Source of the DNA: Anaeramoeba flamelloides
Lineage: Eukaryota > Metamonada > Anaeramoebidae
Assembly: GCA_027625915.1 (NCBI GenBank)
Contig: JANTQA010000010.1
Location: 1,426,001-1,490,000, forward strand
Direction: 5' to 3'
DNA length: 64,000 nucleotides
In this document: positions 1 through 11,700 of the stretch, one piece after another
Layout: the number at the start of each line of letters is the position of its first letter
How positions within the stretch are numbered: position 1 is the stretch's first letter
Translations under genes and position numbers: made by a program
Notes under the pieces: generated by a model
What the model was told of the DNA's origin: nothing
The model's input: the letters and a program-made list of their open reading frames with translations, nothing else
Databases searched by the model: none

Positions 1-481
1 CTTTGTTTTTAGAAACTTTGATAAAACGTTTGTTTTTCCTAAATTTAAATCATATTATAAACAAAAAATCAAAAAATTGGAAAAAGAAAAAAAAAAGAAA
101 AAAGATAATTTTTTTAAATATAAACAAAAATGTACAATTTGGGTTGTTCATTTTTTGAGTTGTTAGTTTTTTTAAAAAAGGAATCAACATACCAACAACC
201 AATAAAGTAGTTGATTTTTTCAATTTGGTTTTTCTTGAGCTTCCTTTGAGAAATTCTTCCCAGTTAATTGTTGGTTGAACCTTATTTTCTGTTTCTTTGA
301 GTTTTTGTTTGCTTGTTTGATCTGTAAAGGTTTGTGGTTTTAATGAATTCATAAAGTTTTCAAAATTGAGGTTGCTTGATTCATCATCTTTTGTTTCATC
401 AAGTTCTCCTAATTCAAGATCAAACTCAATCCCAATATCTTTTAATATTTCTTTTTCTTCTTCTTTTGAAATTTGGGTCAT
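1..481 (-). CDS. Unrecognised acidic protein, 5' part only (continues beyond the left edge)
   Basis: Reading leftwards, an ATG at 481-479 opens exon 1 (481-193), which ends at a GTATGT donor (192). A T-rich intron ends in TTTAG at 39, and exon 2 (38-1) continues in frame off the window. About 109 residues are visible: an acidic Glu/Asp-rich start, a middle rich in Lys and Thr, then a hydrophobic strand LLVVG directly before KTNVLSKF across the splice junction. Without the intron the frame runs into a poly-Phe tract typical of T-rich introns here, so splicing is well supported. A Trp-containing segment (INWEEFL) followed by this strand recalls the start of dynein light intermediate chain P-loop domains, but the glycine-rich loop is absent, so this is only a weak guess. 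The function is unknown. Confidence 0.65.
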
Positions 482-1384
482 TTATAAGACTGTTTGCTTA
501 AATTAAAAAATTAAAACCCTTTGATAATTAAAAAAAAGAAAAAAAATGATTTGGTGATTTTATTTGTTTTCAATCCAACATTTTTCTCAAAATATTTCAG
601 AACATAACTGATAACATACAAAATTTAAGATACTATTGGAAAGTTAAACCATTTGTGTTTCAATATTTATTTACAGAACAAAAATTTTGGAATAGAAATA
701 GAAATCCCTTCAATATTTCAAAAGTGAGATAAAGTTCCATCAAAAAATAGATATGTACATATTTCAATATCTCATATTTTTGTCTTTGTCAATCAATAAT
801 TTTATTTGCTTTCAAGAAAAGTTATTGAAAAATCAAAAAACGGTCACAAATTTTAAAAATGTAGCTCGCTTGATTGCTTTGTGATTAGTGTTAAAGAACA
901 TAATTGTCTGTGAGATAATTTGGTTGTGAATAAATTAATGTCTTCTAATTCAAAGAGCGAATAAACACAATTAAATAGAAAGGTTTTAAACTTGAATTAC
1001 TTTTTTAATAATGAAAAGAATGAAAAAATGTAATAAAATCAAAAACAAGTGTTGAGGCTAAAATAAAGTAAAAACTTGGATTTTCTAAATAGACACAGTG
1101 TAGAAAAAAACATTACCAACAACCATAATCCATACTTTACAACAGAACCTGTCATTTTTTTCTTCTTTTTCCAATTAAACTTCAAAGTTAATAGCCAGAA
1201 GTATACCTAAATTCAAATCACTTTTGAAAGTTAAGGCCTGGTTATTTTCAGTAAAATTTTTAATAATATTCTCGATTTTTTCAAATTTTTTAGTTTTTTT
1301 TTGAAAAAATATTCTCAAAAATTTGATCTATTTTTTTATTTAAATTATGCAATTAAATCTTTCTTTATTATTTGAATTTCCTTT

Positions 1385-1560
1385 TCAAATAATAGAACTT
1401 TAAGAAATCAATTTATATATTTACTTAAAATTTATTGTTGGTTTCTTTGATCAGTTAAAGTTTAGGTCTTCTATAACAAAAAAAACATGTTTCTTATTTT
1501 TTAACATGGCCTAAACTTTTTGGCACAGATTATTTGGGCTACAGTAATTATTAAAAAAAT
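1385..1560 (+). repeat. Dispersed repeat family E, copy 1
   Basis: Shares the order ATAGAACTTTAAGAAA, then TATTGTTGGTTTCTTTGATC, then GTCTTCTATAA and a GGGCTACAGTAATTAT-like end with copies near 35165-35350 (opposite strand), 58855-58995 and 63250-63440. Copies are diverged, so insertion is old. No coding capacity seen. Confidence 0.6.
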
Positions 1561-1739
1561 TTGTTGAGTTATTGGAATTGAGATGAATTTATGTGACTTT
1601 TATGATCAAAAAATATTTCTATTAATGATCTTTTTTTGTTTATTGTATGTTGAATCAGAGTTAGGAACTAATAAATTGAAAGTATAGAGTGAAAAAAAAC
1701 CCAAAAAGATTTCTAATTGTTAATATTAATAAAATTGTT

Positions 1740-2115
1740 GAGTAATTTCTTTTATTTAAAATTAAATCCTTATTATAAATAACCCAATTATTTATGAACA
1801 AGGTAATAAACACACCTACCGTTCATCAAAGTGGGGCTTCTACAGTATCCTCAAGTAATTGCTTGATAAACAAAGGAGATCTACTTATTTTGAAAAATAA
1901 TTAGGTTTTATAGAATTTTACTAGAGTTTGGAAAATGATAATTTTTTTACTTGTTTTTGATTGATTAAAAGGTGATATCAAAAGGTGTAATTTAATTAAT
2001 CATCATTCTATTAAGTGGATGTTTTAATATAAAAACTTTAATTCTTAAATAAATGGATTTGATTCAAAAATCTTATAATATTATTCCGATATTATCAATT
2101 CAAAATCTTGTTATG
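1740..2115 (+). repeat. Dispersed repeat family K, copy 1
   Basis: Aligns over about 370 bases with the reverse complement of 4895-5268. Shared landmarks are TATAAATAAC, GGTAATAAAC, TTTTGAAAAATAATT(A/G)GG, GGAAAATGATAATTTTT and TTCAAAATCTT, in the same order. No terminal repeats or open frame were recognised. Confidence 0.65.
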
Positions 2116-2269
2116 GACTTTTCTAAAGTAAGGTACTTTTTTCACTACTGTAATCCTTTAAATTTCTTTTTAGTAATTTTTTTCGAATAATTTAGGCTAT
2201 CATTATTAAAGAAAATCTTAAAATCAAAAGATTTGAATTTTTTGAGCTACTTTTAACATTGTTTTCAGT

Positions 2270-2660
2270 TTTTTGTTTTGTAAAAAATTTTTCTATTTTT
2301 TTTTTTTCTTTTTTTTTGATTTTTCGTTTTTTTTTTTCTTTTTCATTTTTTTCGACAAAAGATCAAATTGAAAAAAAATTATTTTGGTAAAGACAACTAA
2401 ACATAAGAAAATTGAGACTATTTAAGGTGTTTTAAAAATCAGATAATTATTAGCTAAAAATATTTTTTTAATCTTTTTTCAGTAAAAAACCATTAATAAA
2501 CAATCTGTTAGGATTATTTCAAAAATTTTAACAAACTTTTTTTTTGGTTTTTAGTTTTATTTTTTATATTTTTTAAACTATCAGTTTTTTATGCCTTTAG
2601 AATGATTTAAAAGTTAATTATTAATCATTTTTAATAAATAGATTATTCTTGAATATTAAA
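2270..2660 (+). repeat. Dispersed repeat family G, copy 1
   Basis: Collinear with 52735-53104. Shared blocks include TTAATTATTAGYTAAAAAT, TTTTTTCAGT, a GGTTTTTAGTTTTATTTTTT-like stretch, TTTAGAATGATTTAAAAGT and TTCTTGAATA(T/C)TAAA. Diverged, non-coding, same orientation. Confidence 0.6.
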
Positions 2661-3014
2661 GGATAGATTTTTTAATTCAATTTATTTTTTAAGGTAAGTA
2701 AGATTTTTTGTAATGGAGTCTAAATTAATTTTTGTTTATTATTGATAATCTTTTTATCAATTTCTTCTCTCGTGCTAATTCACGAAAACCTAATGGGAAT
2801 GTATAAAATGTTAATTTGGCTATTTAAAAGATATTATTATGTTTTTATTAATAATCTTTTTAATTATTCTTGTTCTCATTTTTTTATTTTTAAAAATTTT
2901 CTTTAATTACTCCATTTTCTCAATAAATGAATAAAAAATATATTGCTTTCAAGTTAACAATAATTATTGTGATTTTTTTGAAATTAAATATGTTATTTAC
3001 ACCGAAGGGATATC

Positions 3015-3345
3015 AAAATTTAGTGGTTTTATTTTTTTAAAGGATATTTTTTCACACTTTCTACACAGATAATAAGATTTCTTTCTTCTTCAAAGAAAAA
3101 ATTATTTTTTTTGAAATAATTTGATAATATGGTTGAATTTTGAACTTTTCAAAAATGAGAAAAATGTTATCAAACTATTTAAAAGCAATAATTTATTTCA
3201 GAAAATAACATTTAAAACTAAGTCTTGTCTTATAATAATCATATTTTTCCTTCATTTTTCAATTCAATAGATGCGGTAAATTTTTTTTTTTAATATTTAA
3301 TCTATTGGAAGATTATTTTTTATTTGCTATTAAATTTATGAGAAT
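3015..3345 (+). repeat. Dispersed repeat family H, copy 1 (uninterrupted)
   Basis: Landmarks are TTTAGTGGTTTTATTTTTT, GATTTCTTTCTTCTTC, TGAATTTTGAACTTTTC and TTTTTCAATTCAATAGATG. A second copy is split by the CACTA element (6828-6934 plus 12302-12535) and a third lies at 34240-34508. This copy runs straight through the point where the transposon sits in copy 2, so it gives the pre-insertion sequence. Confidence 0.65.
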
Positions 3346-3765
3346 AGTTTTTTCGGTTACTTGTTCCTTAACAGAAAACCCCTATTATTTGATTATTTCA
3401 ACGTTTAAAATGTACCATATTGTATTTAATTTAATTCAGTTTAGATCATAATAGCCATAAAAATGACTATTTTGGAAAAAAAATTGTTTTTTGATGAAAA
3501 CAATATTTATTTTTCAAAATTGAGAAAAATGTGCCATTTTCTCCCACAAAAGATAAGGTTAAAAATTTAATAAAAGAGCAGAATTTTATTTTTGTTTAAT
3601 ATTCTTTTGAGAAAATTAAGTTCTAACTAATCCAATTACCACATTAAAGTTGTTGTTTAAAGTCTAATTATTGAAATAATTAGAGCTATAAAAGGATCAC
3701 TAAATGTTTTTTTTTCTTTTTCGAAAAGAGGATCTGTATTTTGTTACAGGGTCTTTGAAAACAAA

Positions 3766-4549
3766 TTATTCCATTGTAAATAATCTCCACCCAACAATAT
3801 CGCTCACTTTATAAGTTGACCTTGTAAATCCTGAGTCATTTACATAATAAAAAGAATCGTCTTTTGTAAGAAATAACGAGAGAATAATTAAAAAAAAAAA
3901 GGAAAAAAAAAAAAACAAAAATTAAAAAAAGGAAAAGTTAAAGTTAATGAAAACAAAAGGCATTTTTTTGTAATTAGAAAATAAAAACAAACCTGAGTCA
4001 TCGTATCCAACAACCAGAACAAAGTGGCGGCCGTTCATTACGTTTGCGATCACAATATCTGTATGTGATTTTAATTTTTCAATTACTTGTTCTCTCGTAA
4101 GTGTATCAGCTTTACCAACCCATGAAATTTTGCTTGGTGCAATTTGTGGAATAACGTTTTCTTTCAAGTCGGATTCATCGTCATAGCCGTCGTTGGCACG
4201 TAACCAGGCATTTAGTGTTTCAGGATCAGAGTCCTTTCCATCTATTTCGATAGAATGTCCATTAATGGCCATACTTGTTGAAGACATTAAACACCCAACT
4301 TGGCAAATAGTGTCACCATTTTTCCCCATTACATTACTTGCCCATCGTCTTTTAAAAGTCAAATTTATGAAAAATAAAAGAAAGACGAGAAATAAAAAAA
4401 AACATTATTAAGCTTATTTTATATGGAAAAAAAATTTTATTTTACGGATCACATTGCTTGAAAACAGGGTAGTTATATGGAACAACTTTTTTTGGTTCAA
4501 CAAAGGAAATTAACAGGATAATAATAAAAAATAAGATTTTGATTTTCAT
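3766..4549 (-). CDS. Secreted C39-like cysteine peptidase domain protein (3 exons)
   Basis: Hand-built model: exon 1 4549-4446, intron with GTAAAA donor and AAAG acceptor, exon 2 4348-3993, intron with GTTTGT donor, exon 3 3860-3766; it encodes 184 residues. Residues 1-18 are a hydrophobic signal peptide (MKIKILFFIII start), so export or lysosomal delivery is likely. The mature part has the peptidase C39-like layout: QCDPRW (residues 32-37), GDTICQVGC with probable nucleophile Cys54, a LNAWLRANDGY block (80-90), NGRHFVLVVGYDD with probable catalytic His143, and FYYVNDSGF with Asn161/Asp162 as the third catalytic position. Both junctions restore these family motifs exactly, which strongly supports the splicing. 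By family knowledge these are papain-like hydrolases; the substrate is unknown. It is the only gene in this stretch and lies between inverted family K repeats. Confidence 0.85.
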
Positions 4550-4894
4550 TTGGAAAAATTGATAAAAAGAAGAAAAAATGAAAAATAAATGTGTCAGATT
4601 TTGAATTTACTTCTTAATTTATCTCTCTAAAAAAAGAAAAATCCTCAATTGTTGTTGAACTTATTTCAAAAAAAACTCTATTTTTTAAACTTGCTCTTTA
4701 CTGTATATCATTATAAAAAGTCTAAATATCCTAGAAGATCATTTATTTTTTTCTTTCTCATAATTGAAATGAAAAGCTGAAAAACTATTCTTACTCTTGG
4801 TGCTGTTGAATTTATTCAATTTGAATATTTTTAGAGAGGGAACTAATTTTAAAATTTAAGTGATTGAATATATTTTATTATTAAATAAAAATAT

Positions 4895-5268
4895 AGATTT
4901 TAAAAATCAACCTGGATAAGATTTTGAATTATTACTATCAGTTAAATTGTTATAATATAATTGGTTAATAATTTCCCTTATTTCAGAATCAAATTTTTAA
5001 AATTATAGCCCACTCAATTATTCTGAGGTTGATTAAAAGAAATTATATTTGTTCAAAACAATATTTAGTCAATCAAAAAGCCTGAATAAAAATTATCATT
5101 TTCCAAAATCCATAAAACCCAATTATTTTTCAAAATTAGTATATATGCTTTTGTTATCAAACAAATGCTTGAGTATTATATAGAGACCCTACTTTAATGA
5201 ACTTTAAGTAGGTTTATTACCGAGTTCATAAAACCTTGAGTTATTTATAAAAAGGATTTGATTCTGAA
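4895..5268 (-). repeat. Dispersed repeat family K, copy 2 (inverted)
   Basis: Reverse complement aligns with 1740-2115 over its whole length. Its right end stops exactly where the TACA end of MITE A copy 1 begins at 5269, so the MITE inserted at or beside the edge of this repeat. Confidence 0.65.
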
Positions 5269-5468
5269 TACATTCATTTCCACTTATAATGCACAAACTT
5301 TCAACGAGGTTTAAGGCAAAATAAAAATCTCAAATTAAGGCTCAAAATTCAAAATATAGTAAAATAATTTATGAAAAAAATTTTTCAAAAAAGGTTATTT
5401 ATTTTGAGGGTTTTTTTATACTTTAAATTTGGTTGAAAGTTTGTGTCTTAAAAGTGGAACTGACTATA
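5269..5468 (+). mobile_element. MITE family A, copy 1
   Basis: About 200 bases forming one long imperfect palindrome. The left arm starts TACATTCATTTCCACTT and the right arm ends GTGGAACTGACTATA. Inner arms carry the family signatures GCACAAACTTTCAACG, TTTAAGGCA and TCTCAAATTAAGG with their complements. The TA at each end fits Tc1/mariner-type target duplication. Confidence 0.75.
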
Positions 5469-6827
5469 CGTATATATATATATAAATCTAATCACAATAA
5501 AATTTTCATTAGTTTTTTTCAAAATTTCTCTTCCATAAACAATTTTTAGACTTAAAAACATAAATAAAGCATATCCCCATTTTAAAAAGGTTTGATAAAC
5601 AACTACAAACTTGATTGACAAAAAAGTATATTATTTATTATTTAATTTCAAGATTTAAATGATTCATTTAAAATTTTAGAAAATTCTGTTTTTATTTGGG
5701 AGGATTTTCAATATTAAGGGTTTTGTTGAGAAATATTCAATTAAAAATGATAAAAATGCCATTACCACCTTTTAAGAGATGATTTATCATTTTTTAAAGA
5801 ATCCATCTTTTCAAATTAATTTTCAGGTCAATAAGATCTAATCCTTTTTTGTTAGATTTCTGTATCCAGGAAAGAAATTTACAATCTACAAAAATTTTTA
5901 TTTTGAAGAAATCTCAATTTTATAATTTCTGAGGGTTTTAATAAAAATAGCCATTCAAATTTAAACTTCATTTTAAAAATAAATTAAAAAATAAACCAAA
6001 TCTTAGAATCCCTGAAAAGCAGAAAATTTCGATGATTATTTTTATTCTCAATCATTTATTAAATTTTCTTGAAATCTGGATAATTATTTATTTATTTATT
6101 TATCTATTGTGAGAAAGATGTAATCTTGGATAATTTTACTAAATAAAAAAAGAGAAGAAGAAAAAACTTTTAAAATATTTAAGTAAAAAAATTATTATAT
6201 CATTTACATGACCAAATTAAAAATTATCCCCTTTCTGAAACAGGAGGAGTAAAAACACGATAGAAAGATTATTAACAATAAATAAGATTCTACAAACTGT
6301 GATTAATAAATTGGTATTCCACGACTCCAAAGAGTGAAATTTGGATAATTATTTAATATATATATATATTTTTTAAAATAGTTAGAGTATAGATAAAAAA
6401 ACAGTTAGAATTTAAAAAAAGTTAATTTAGAATACCCATATATATCTATATATTATAATTATTAATTTGAATTAGGCTTGCATGTATGAAAATATTTCAA
6501 AATTTATAAAATAATGGTAAAATCTATTAATTCTTTAGATTCCGGGATATTACAACAGTTCAAGAATTAAGATTGGGTTATTAATTATTGATTAAAAAAA
6601 AATCAAATTAAAAAATGTATTTCTGCCAGTTTTAAGTTAAAGTTTCCAAGTTTTAAAAAAAATATTTTTGGAAACTTTTTAAATATAATTGTTTGTTTAT
6701 TTTTTACGTAGTTTTTCTTGTATTTTTTATGTTCAAAAAAATGTAAAAAAAAAAAATTGATTGAATCTTTATCCAATAAAGAAATTAAATTTTTTACAGG
6801 TTTAAAAGAATTATAGTATTTTTTTTA

Positions 6828-6934
6828 TAATTTAGTATCTTTTTTATACTGTGTTATTTGAAAACTTAGTGGTTTTATTTTTTAAAAAGTATTTTTTATA
6901 TACAATTTGAAAATACTATGATTTCTTTCTTCTT
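6828..6934 (+). repeat. Dispersed repeat family H, copy 2, left part
   Basis: Matches 3015-3110 (CTTAGTGGTTTTATTTTTTA, then GATTTCTTTCTTCTT) and then stops abruptly at the CACATGAC end of the transposon. The rest of this copy resumes at 12302 on the far side. Confidence 0.65.
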
Positions 6935-6950
6935 CACATGACAACAAATT
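6935..6950 (+). repeat. Left terminal inverted repeat of the CACTA element
   Basis: CACATGACAACAAATT pairs with the inverted right end at 12286-12301 with one mismatch in the first 15 bases. Confidence 0.75.
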
Positions 6951-6959
6951 TTTGTGGAA

Positions 6960-7190
6960 TTTTTGGTTATTTTTTAATGAAATCTTATTGAAAAAAAATT
7001 GAAAAAAAATTGAAATTTAATTGAAATATTTAATGAAAATTATTGAAATTTCCTTGAAATAGTCAATGGAAGTTACCAGGAAAATCAAAGGAAATTGTTA
7101 ATTGAAAAATAAATGAAAAAGGTTGAAAATTTTATGAAAAATTAAAGAAAAATAAATGAAAAATTATTAAAAAAAATGATTTTTATTGAA
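6960..7190 (+). repeat. Left subterminal motif array of the CACTA element
   Basis: Repeated short motifs around ATTGAAATTT, TTGAAATA and ATGAAAAA occur every 10-25 bases. In En/Spm elements such arrays bind the element's own DNA-binding protein. A matching cluster lies at the right end. Confidence 0.55.
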
Positions 7191-7509
7191 AAAATTTTTA
7201 GTTATGGGAAAAATATCAGTAATTAGATAAAAAATAAAGTGAAAAAAAAAAATAATAAAAAAAAAAGATTGATTTACTAATAATTTAAAAATAATCAGAA
7301 ATCCATTTATTAATCAAAATATCTCGATTTTTTTTTTAGTCATAATATTGAAAATGGGTTGATAAATTTTCTTTTCTTCTAAGTTTGTAATAAATTTTTT
7401 TCGTTGTTCAGAATTTTCAGGTCCAAAATTATTAATTTTTTTTTTGAAATATAAAATTCATTAAAGTACTTTTTTTGTTTAGAAAGTAAAGAATTACATT
7501 TTTTTCGCA

Positions 7510-7825
7510 ACTCGTGATGCTTCATCCCTTCCCGGATATCTTACTTGATTAAAGCTATCTTTTTGCCTTTAATATTAAAATTTTGCTAACTATCATCCTT
7601 GTTGTACTACGATATGCTTCTAATTTGAGGTTTTCTTCAAAAATAAAATCTATTGTTGTTTTCTTCAGATTAGTCTTTGTTTGTTCGTTTGTTTTCATTT
7701 GAGACTCTACTAATTTCATCATGTTTGTTTGATTTTCTTCTAAATGGTCAATTTTCTTGATAATATTTTTTATTAAATTAACAATTATATCTTAAAGTTA
7801 ACAGTAAAATCGAAATAGAGTGAGA

Positions 7826-7868
<43 letters not shown>

Positions 7869-8639
7869 AAAAAAAAAGAAAAAAAAAAGAAGAAGAAAAA
7901 AGAAAAAATTAGCATACCTAATTCTTCGTTTTTTATTTCAGAATTTTTGTTTTTTATTTTCTTCACTTTTTCGGGCTCTTTTTCAATTTCAATTTCAATT
8001 TCAATTTCCTTCTCTTTTAAATTCTCCTCTCTTTTTCATTTTCTAATTCCGATTTCTTTTTATTTTTTTGAGAATTGATTTGAATTTGTTTTTTCAGGGA
8101 TTCGTTTTCTTTTTAGTTGTGAATCTAATATTAATATTAAAAAGAATATTAAAAAAAAAGAAAAAAATTAATAAAAAAAAAAAAAAAAAATATTAAAAGA
8201 AAAGAAAAAAATATTAAAAGAAAAAAAAAAAAAAATTAAAATTTACTTTTTATATAATTTTCTTCAAATATATGTTCTCCGTTCGAAAAGGGAATCCATT
8301 CTGTGGTTGATGATTCATTATTTTTTTTTTTTCTTTTAATGTAAAAAAAAAAAAAAAAAAATTTAAAAAAAAAAAAAAATTGAAGAAAGAAAAGGGAAAA
8401 AAAAAAAAAAAAAAACCATTTTTTCTTCTTCTTTGAACATAGCTTGGGTCCCACAATCCTTCCTTAACTAGTTCATCATACACTTGGTTCCATTTGGGTT
8501 GGTTACATAATTCTTGGATTTTTCTTCTGCGTTCATGAAACTTACCATCATAAGAAACATCGAATTTTTTAAAAATTGCTTCCATTAAGTTCTTTGTAAT
8601 TTTAATGATTGGAATGTACTTTTCTTTATTTGTAATCAT
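7510..8639 (-). pseudogene. Decayed second gene of the CACTA element
   Basis: The minus-strand ATG at 8639 opens about 75 convincing residues (FHERRRKIQELCNQ, then GLWDPSYVQRRRK), followed by a T-rich probable intron and a short acidic piece (TTEWIPFSNGEHIFEENY). Further left lie a Glu/Lys tract with five ATTGAA repeats near 7990, a coiled-coil-like segment (IIKKIDHLEENQTNMMKLVE, about 7700-7760) ending in TRMIVSKILILKAK, and a frame-shifted tail FNQVRYPGRDEASRVAKK near 7510-7570. The pieces lie in different frames with stops between, so the gene is broken. It diverges from the transposase with a ~120-base gap. By position it could correspond to the accessory DNA-binding gene of En/Spm elements, but no known domain was recognised. 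Confidence 0.5.
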
Positions 8640-8760
8640 ATTAATAAAAAAAAAAAGAAAGAAAAGAAAAAAAAAAAGAATAAATAAATAAATAAAAATA
8701 AAAAAAGATAAAAAAATGAAACTTCAAATCATTTTTTTATTATTTCACCAACATTAGTTG
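8640..8760. promoter_or_regulatory. Divergent intergenic gap inside the CACTA element
   Basis: The two element genes start 121 bases apart on opposite strands, so this A-rich gap must hold both promoters. No specific motif was recognised. Confidence 0.35.
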
Positions 8761-11700
8761 ATGTTTCATATACACTATAATTGTTTACAGTGTGGGAAAT
8801 TATTCCGTACAAAGAATTCACTTGATAAACACATTTCTTGTTATCATGTAAATTTTTACAAAACTATAAGAAAAGAGAAAAGAAAAAGAAATAGAGTAGA
8901 ATATATACAAGAACAAATCGACAAAAAAGAAAAAGAAAAAGAAAAAGAAAAAGAAAAAGAAAAAGAAAATGAAGATGGAGGAGAAACAGAATTTATAGAA
9001 GAAGGAGAAATCAACACTTCAAATAATTTCATTAATTCATATGGATTGGAAGACATAATTCATCATAATAAAGATAATCGTAAGGTTTTTTGATTTTATT
9101 ATTTATTTATTTTTTTTTTAATTTTTTTTTTTTGATTTTTTTTTCATTAAAAGAAAGAAAAAGATGAGATAAATAAGAAAAGAAAAAACAAAATTAAATA
9201 ACATAAAACAAAAAAAAAAGTTTGAGAAAAAGAAAAAGAAAAAAAATTTTTGAATTGATTTTGGATTGGCTTAACTACAAATCAACCGTGAGGTCCTCCT
9301 TCGGTCTGAGGTCTGATTTGCGTTTAGAGGCCAACTAAAAAATCAATTTTCGAAATGGTTTGCTCCAAATAGTTCATCCGAGGGCAGAATTCAGAGGAGA
9401 GGGACCAATCATTTTTCAAAAATTTTCTTTCTTAACTTGGATTCGAACTCGCGTCATACAAAATTATACCTAAACGTACTACCACTAAAATATAAAGAAT
9501 AATTCACTATATTTAAAAATTGGGATTTTTTTTAATTAGATTTTATTTCAATTTTTTAGAAAATTAATTTTCAAAAAGTTTTGAAAATTTTTAAAGTTCA
9601 ATGAAAAAATTAGAGAATAATTTTTTAATTTTTTATTATATTTATATATAAAAATATATTATCATTTTTTTTTACTCATAAATTAACTTAATATTTTAGA
9701 ATTACCCACACAAAATAATATTAAAAATGAACAACCACTGCCAAATTTTGACAGATTTATTAATGAATTTGATGAAATGTGGATAGAATTTTATATTCTA
9801 TATTTAGAATCAAAAATTTCTTCAGCACAGGCAGAGAAAATTTTACATTTTATAGAGAAATTTTTTTTATCCAAAAGGGGGGGAAAAGACTTCCCAAAAC
9901 AATGCGAACACTCAAGAAAAAGATCAATCAATTAATCAATATACAGCATCCGAAAGATATTAATCTAATTTCAAAAAAAATATATTGAGAAATCTGGAAA
10001 ACTCATATTACTTGAAGATAAAATTCAAACAAAATATTTTTCACCAATTACATGGATAAATATGGTCGTTCACTCGGATATAATTAAGCATTTATCTTTC
10101 AAAAAAAATGAAGAAATAGAAAATTTAGTAACAAATGAGGGTTTTTTCCCTTCGCGTTTTTCAAGTTTTCCGGCGTTTGATGAAAAAATTAACAAAATTC
10201 CAAAAATTGATCCTGATCTTTTGTTTCTAATTGGTTTTTATTATGATGATTTTAAATGTACAGAATCGTTTTCACTTGGTGGATTATATATGTTTATTGA
10301 TAATTTGGAATATACTTGGAGGTTAAAAAGAACAAACCATTTTTTTTGATTTCACTTTTACCCGCAAAAACTCGAATAAACGATATTCTAAAAAACTTTC
10401 CTTTGGTGAAAGATCTAGAAAAATTAAGAAATGGAATTTATTTAGGAGGTAAAAAAATACAAGGTGTTGTTTCATGTTTTGTGGGTGACACAAGAGAATC
10501 TTTTCCAGCAAAAGGTATGCTACAGCCAGGTGCTTTAAATTCATGTTCATTCTGCAAATCAGAATTAGGTGATCAAAATTACTCAAATGGGGATTTTCAA
10601 TATAAAAAAAGGGAGAGAAAAGATATAATCAAAATTCAAGAGGAATTGAATGAATCTTATTTTCATAATTTAAATATATATACTCTTCGTAAAATTAAAA
10701 AAAAAAAGAAAAGGAAACTGGAATCAAATTTCAACTAGGAAATATTTGGATAAATGAATTAAAACTGGATCCAACGTCAACTTCTCATTTCCCAATTTGT
10801 TGGTTTCATCTCCTTCTTGAAGGTTTAATCAAAAATATTTTTAAAATAATGTGTCGTGGAATGTCCAGAAATCATATAATTCTAGCAAATAAAAGATATA
10901 AAAAAATTAAAATTCCAAAAGGGTTAAAAAGAATTTATAAACCTTTTGGAAAAAATCATCTTGCTTCTATTGATATCCAATTGTTGATTCAATTTAGTTT
11001 GATTTGTGTTGTTGATTTAGTTGAAAAAAAATTTCTAAATTTTTTTATATATAAGTTCATATTTAATTAAAAATCTTTATCAACCAACAAGAAGTAAAAA
11101 AATAAATGAAAATCTACATAAATATATAGTTAATTTTATTAAATGTTACAAAACATGTTCAGATCAAAATTGTGATCGTATATCAAACTTACATATTTTT
11201 GCACATCATTTAGAAACTTCGATAAAAAATAATGGGGGGATGAATACACTTTTTTTTCGCTTTAGAAAAATATCATCAATGGTTCAAACCAAAATATGGC
11301 CAACTTCACAAAAATCAAAAAAACACAATATTCTATTATTCAAAAAAAGAAATTTTCAAAAAATATCTTCAATATTTCAAATTATATATTCGAAAAACTG
11401 ATAAATCTAGTGGGAATCAAAAAAATTTCGAACAAAATGGCATAAGTTTGATATGGAAGAAATAAAATTTCAAAGAAATAAATATCCTTTTGAATCAAAG
11501 TCTATAATAATTAATAAACATAAATATCTTTTAAAACACGATGCTCAATTAAGAAATAAAAAAATATGTCAAAATAATCAAATTTTTATTTTTAGATTCT
11601 GAAATTAAATCAAAGCCATTTATTGTAGTTAGATATTACACTCAAGTTGATAAAAAGAATATTTTTTATTTAAATTCTAATCTTCATTTAATCGATTGTA

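Larger units (their letters stand above)
482..3765. other. Gene-free stretch made largely of old dispersed repeats
   Basis: No coding region is supportable here. It holds copies of four dispersed families (E near 1385-1560, K near 1740-2115, G near 2270-2660, H near 3015-3345), joined by A/T-rich low-complexity DNA. The first ~200 bases upstream of the left-edge gene presumably include its promoter, but no motif is recognisable. Confidence 0.6.
4550..6934. other. Gene-free stretch between the peptidase gene and the CACTA transposon
   Basis: Holds the upstream region of the peptidase gene, family K copy 2, MITE A copy 1 directly next to it, short (TA)n runs near 5470 and 6358, and at the right end the first part of family H copy 2. 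Nothing coding was found. Confidence 0.6.

Noticed and set aside
4193-4411. Plus-strand frame of 72 codons
   Set aside because: It lies opposite exon 2 of the C39-like peptidase gene, whose motifs and splicing are convincing; this is its shadow.
7778-8454. Poly-Phe/Lys minus-strand frames
   Set aside because: Made by A/T homopolymer runs that look like introns of the decayed CACTA gene.
9439-9500. A functional tRNA gene on the minus strand
   Set aside because: A and B boxes are present, but no consistent acceptor, anticodon or T stem can be drawn.
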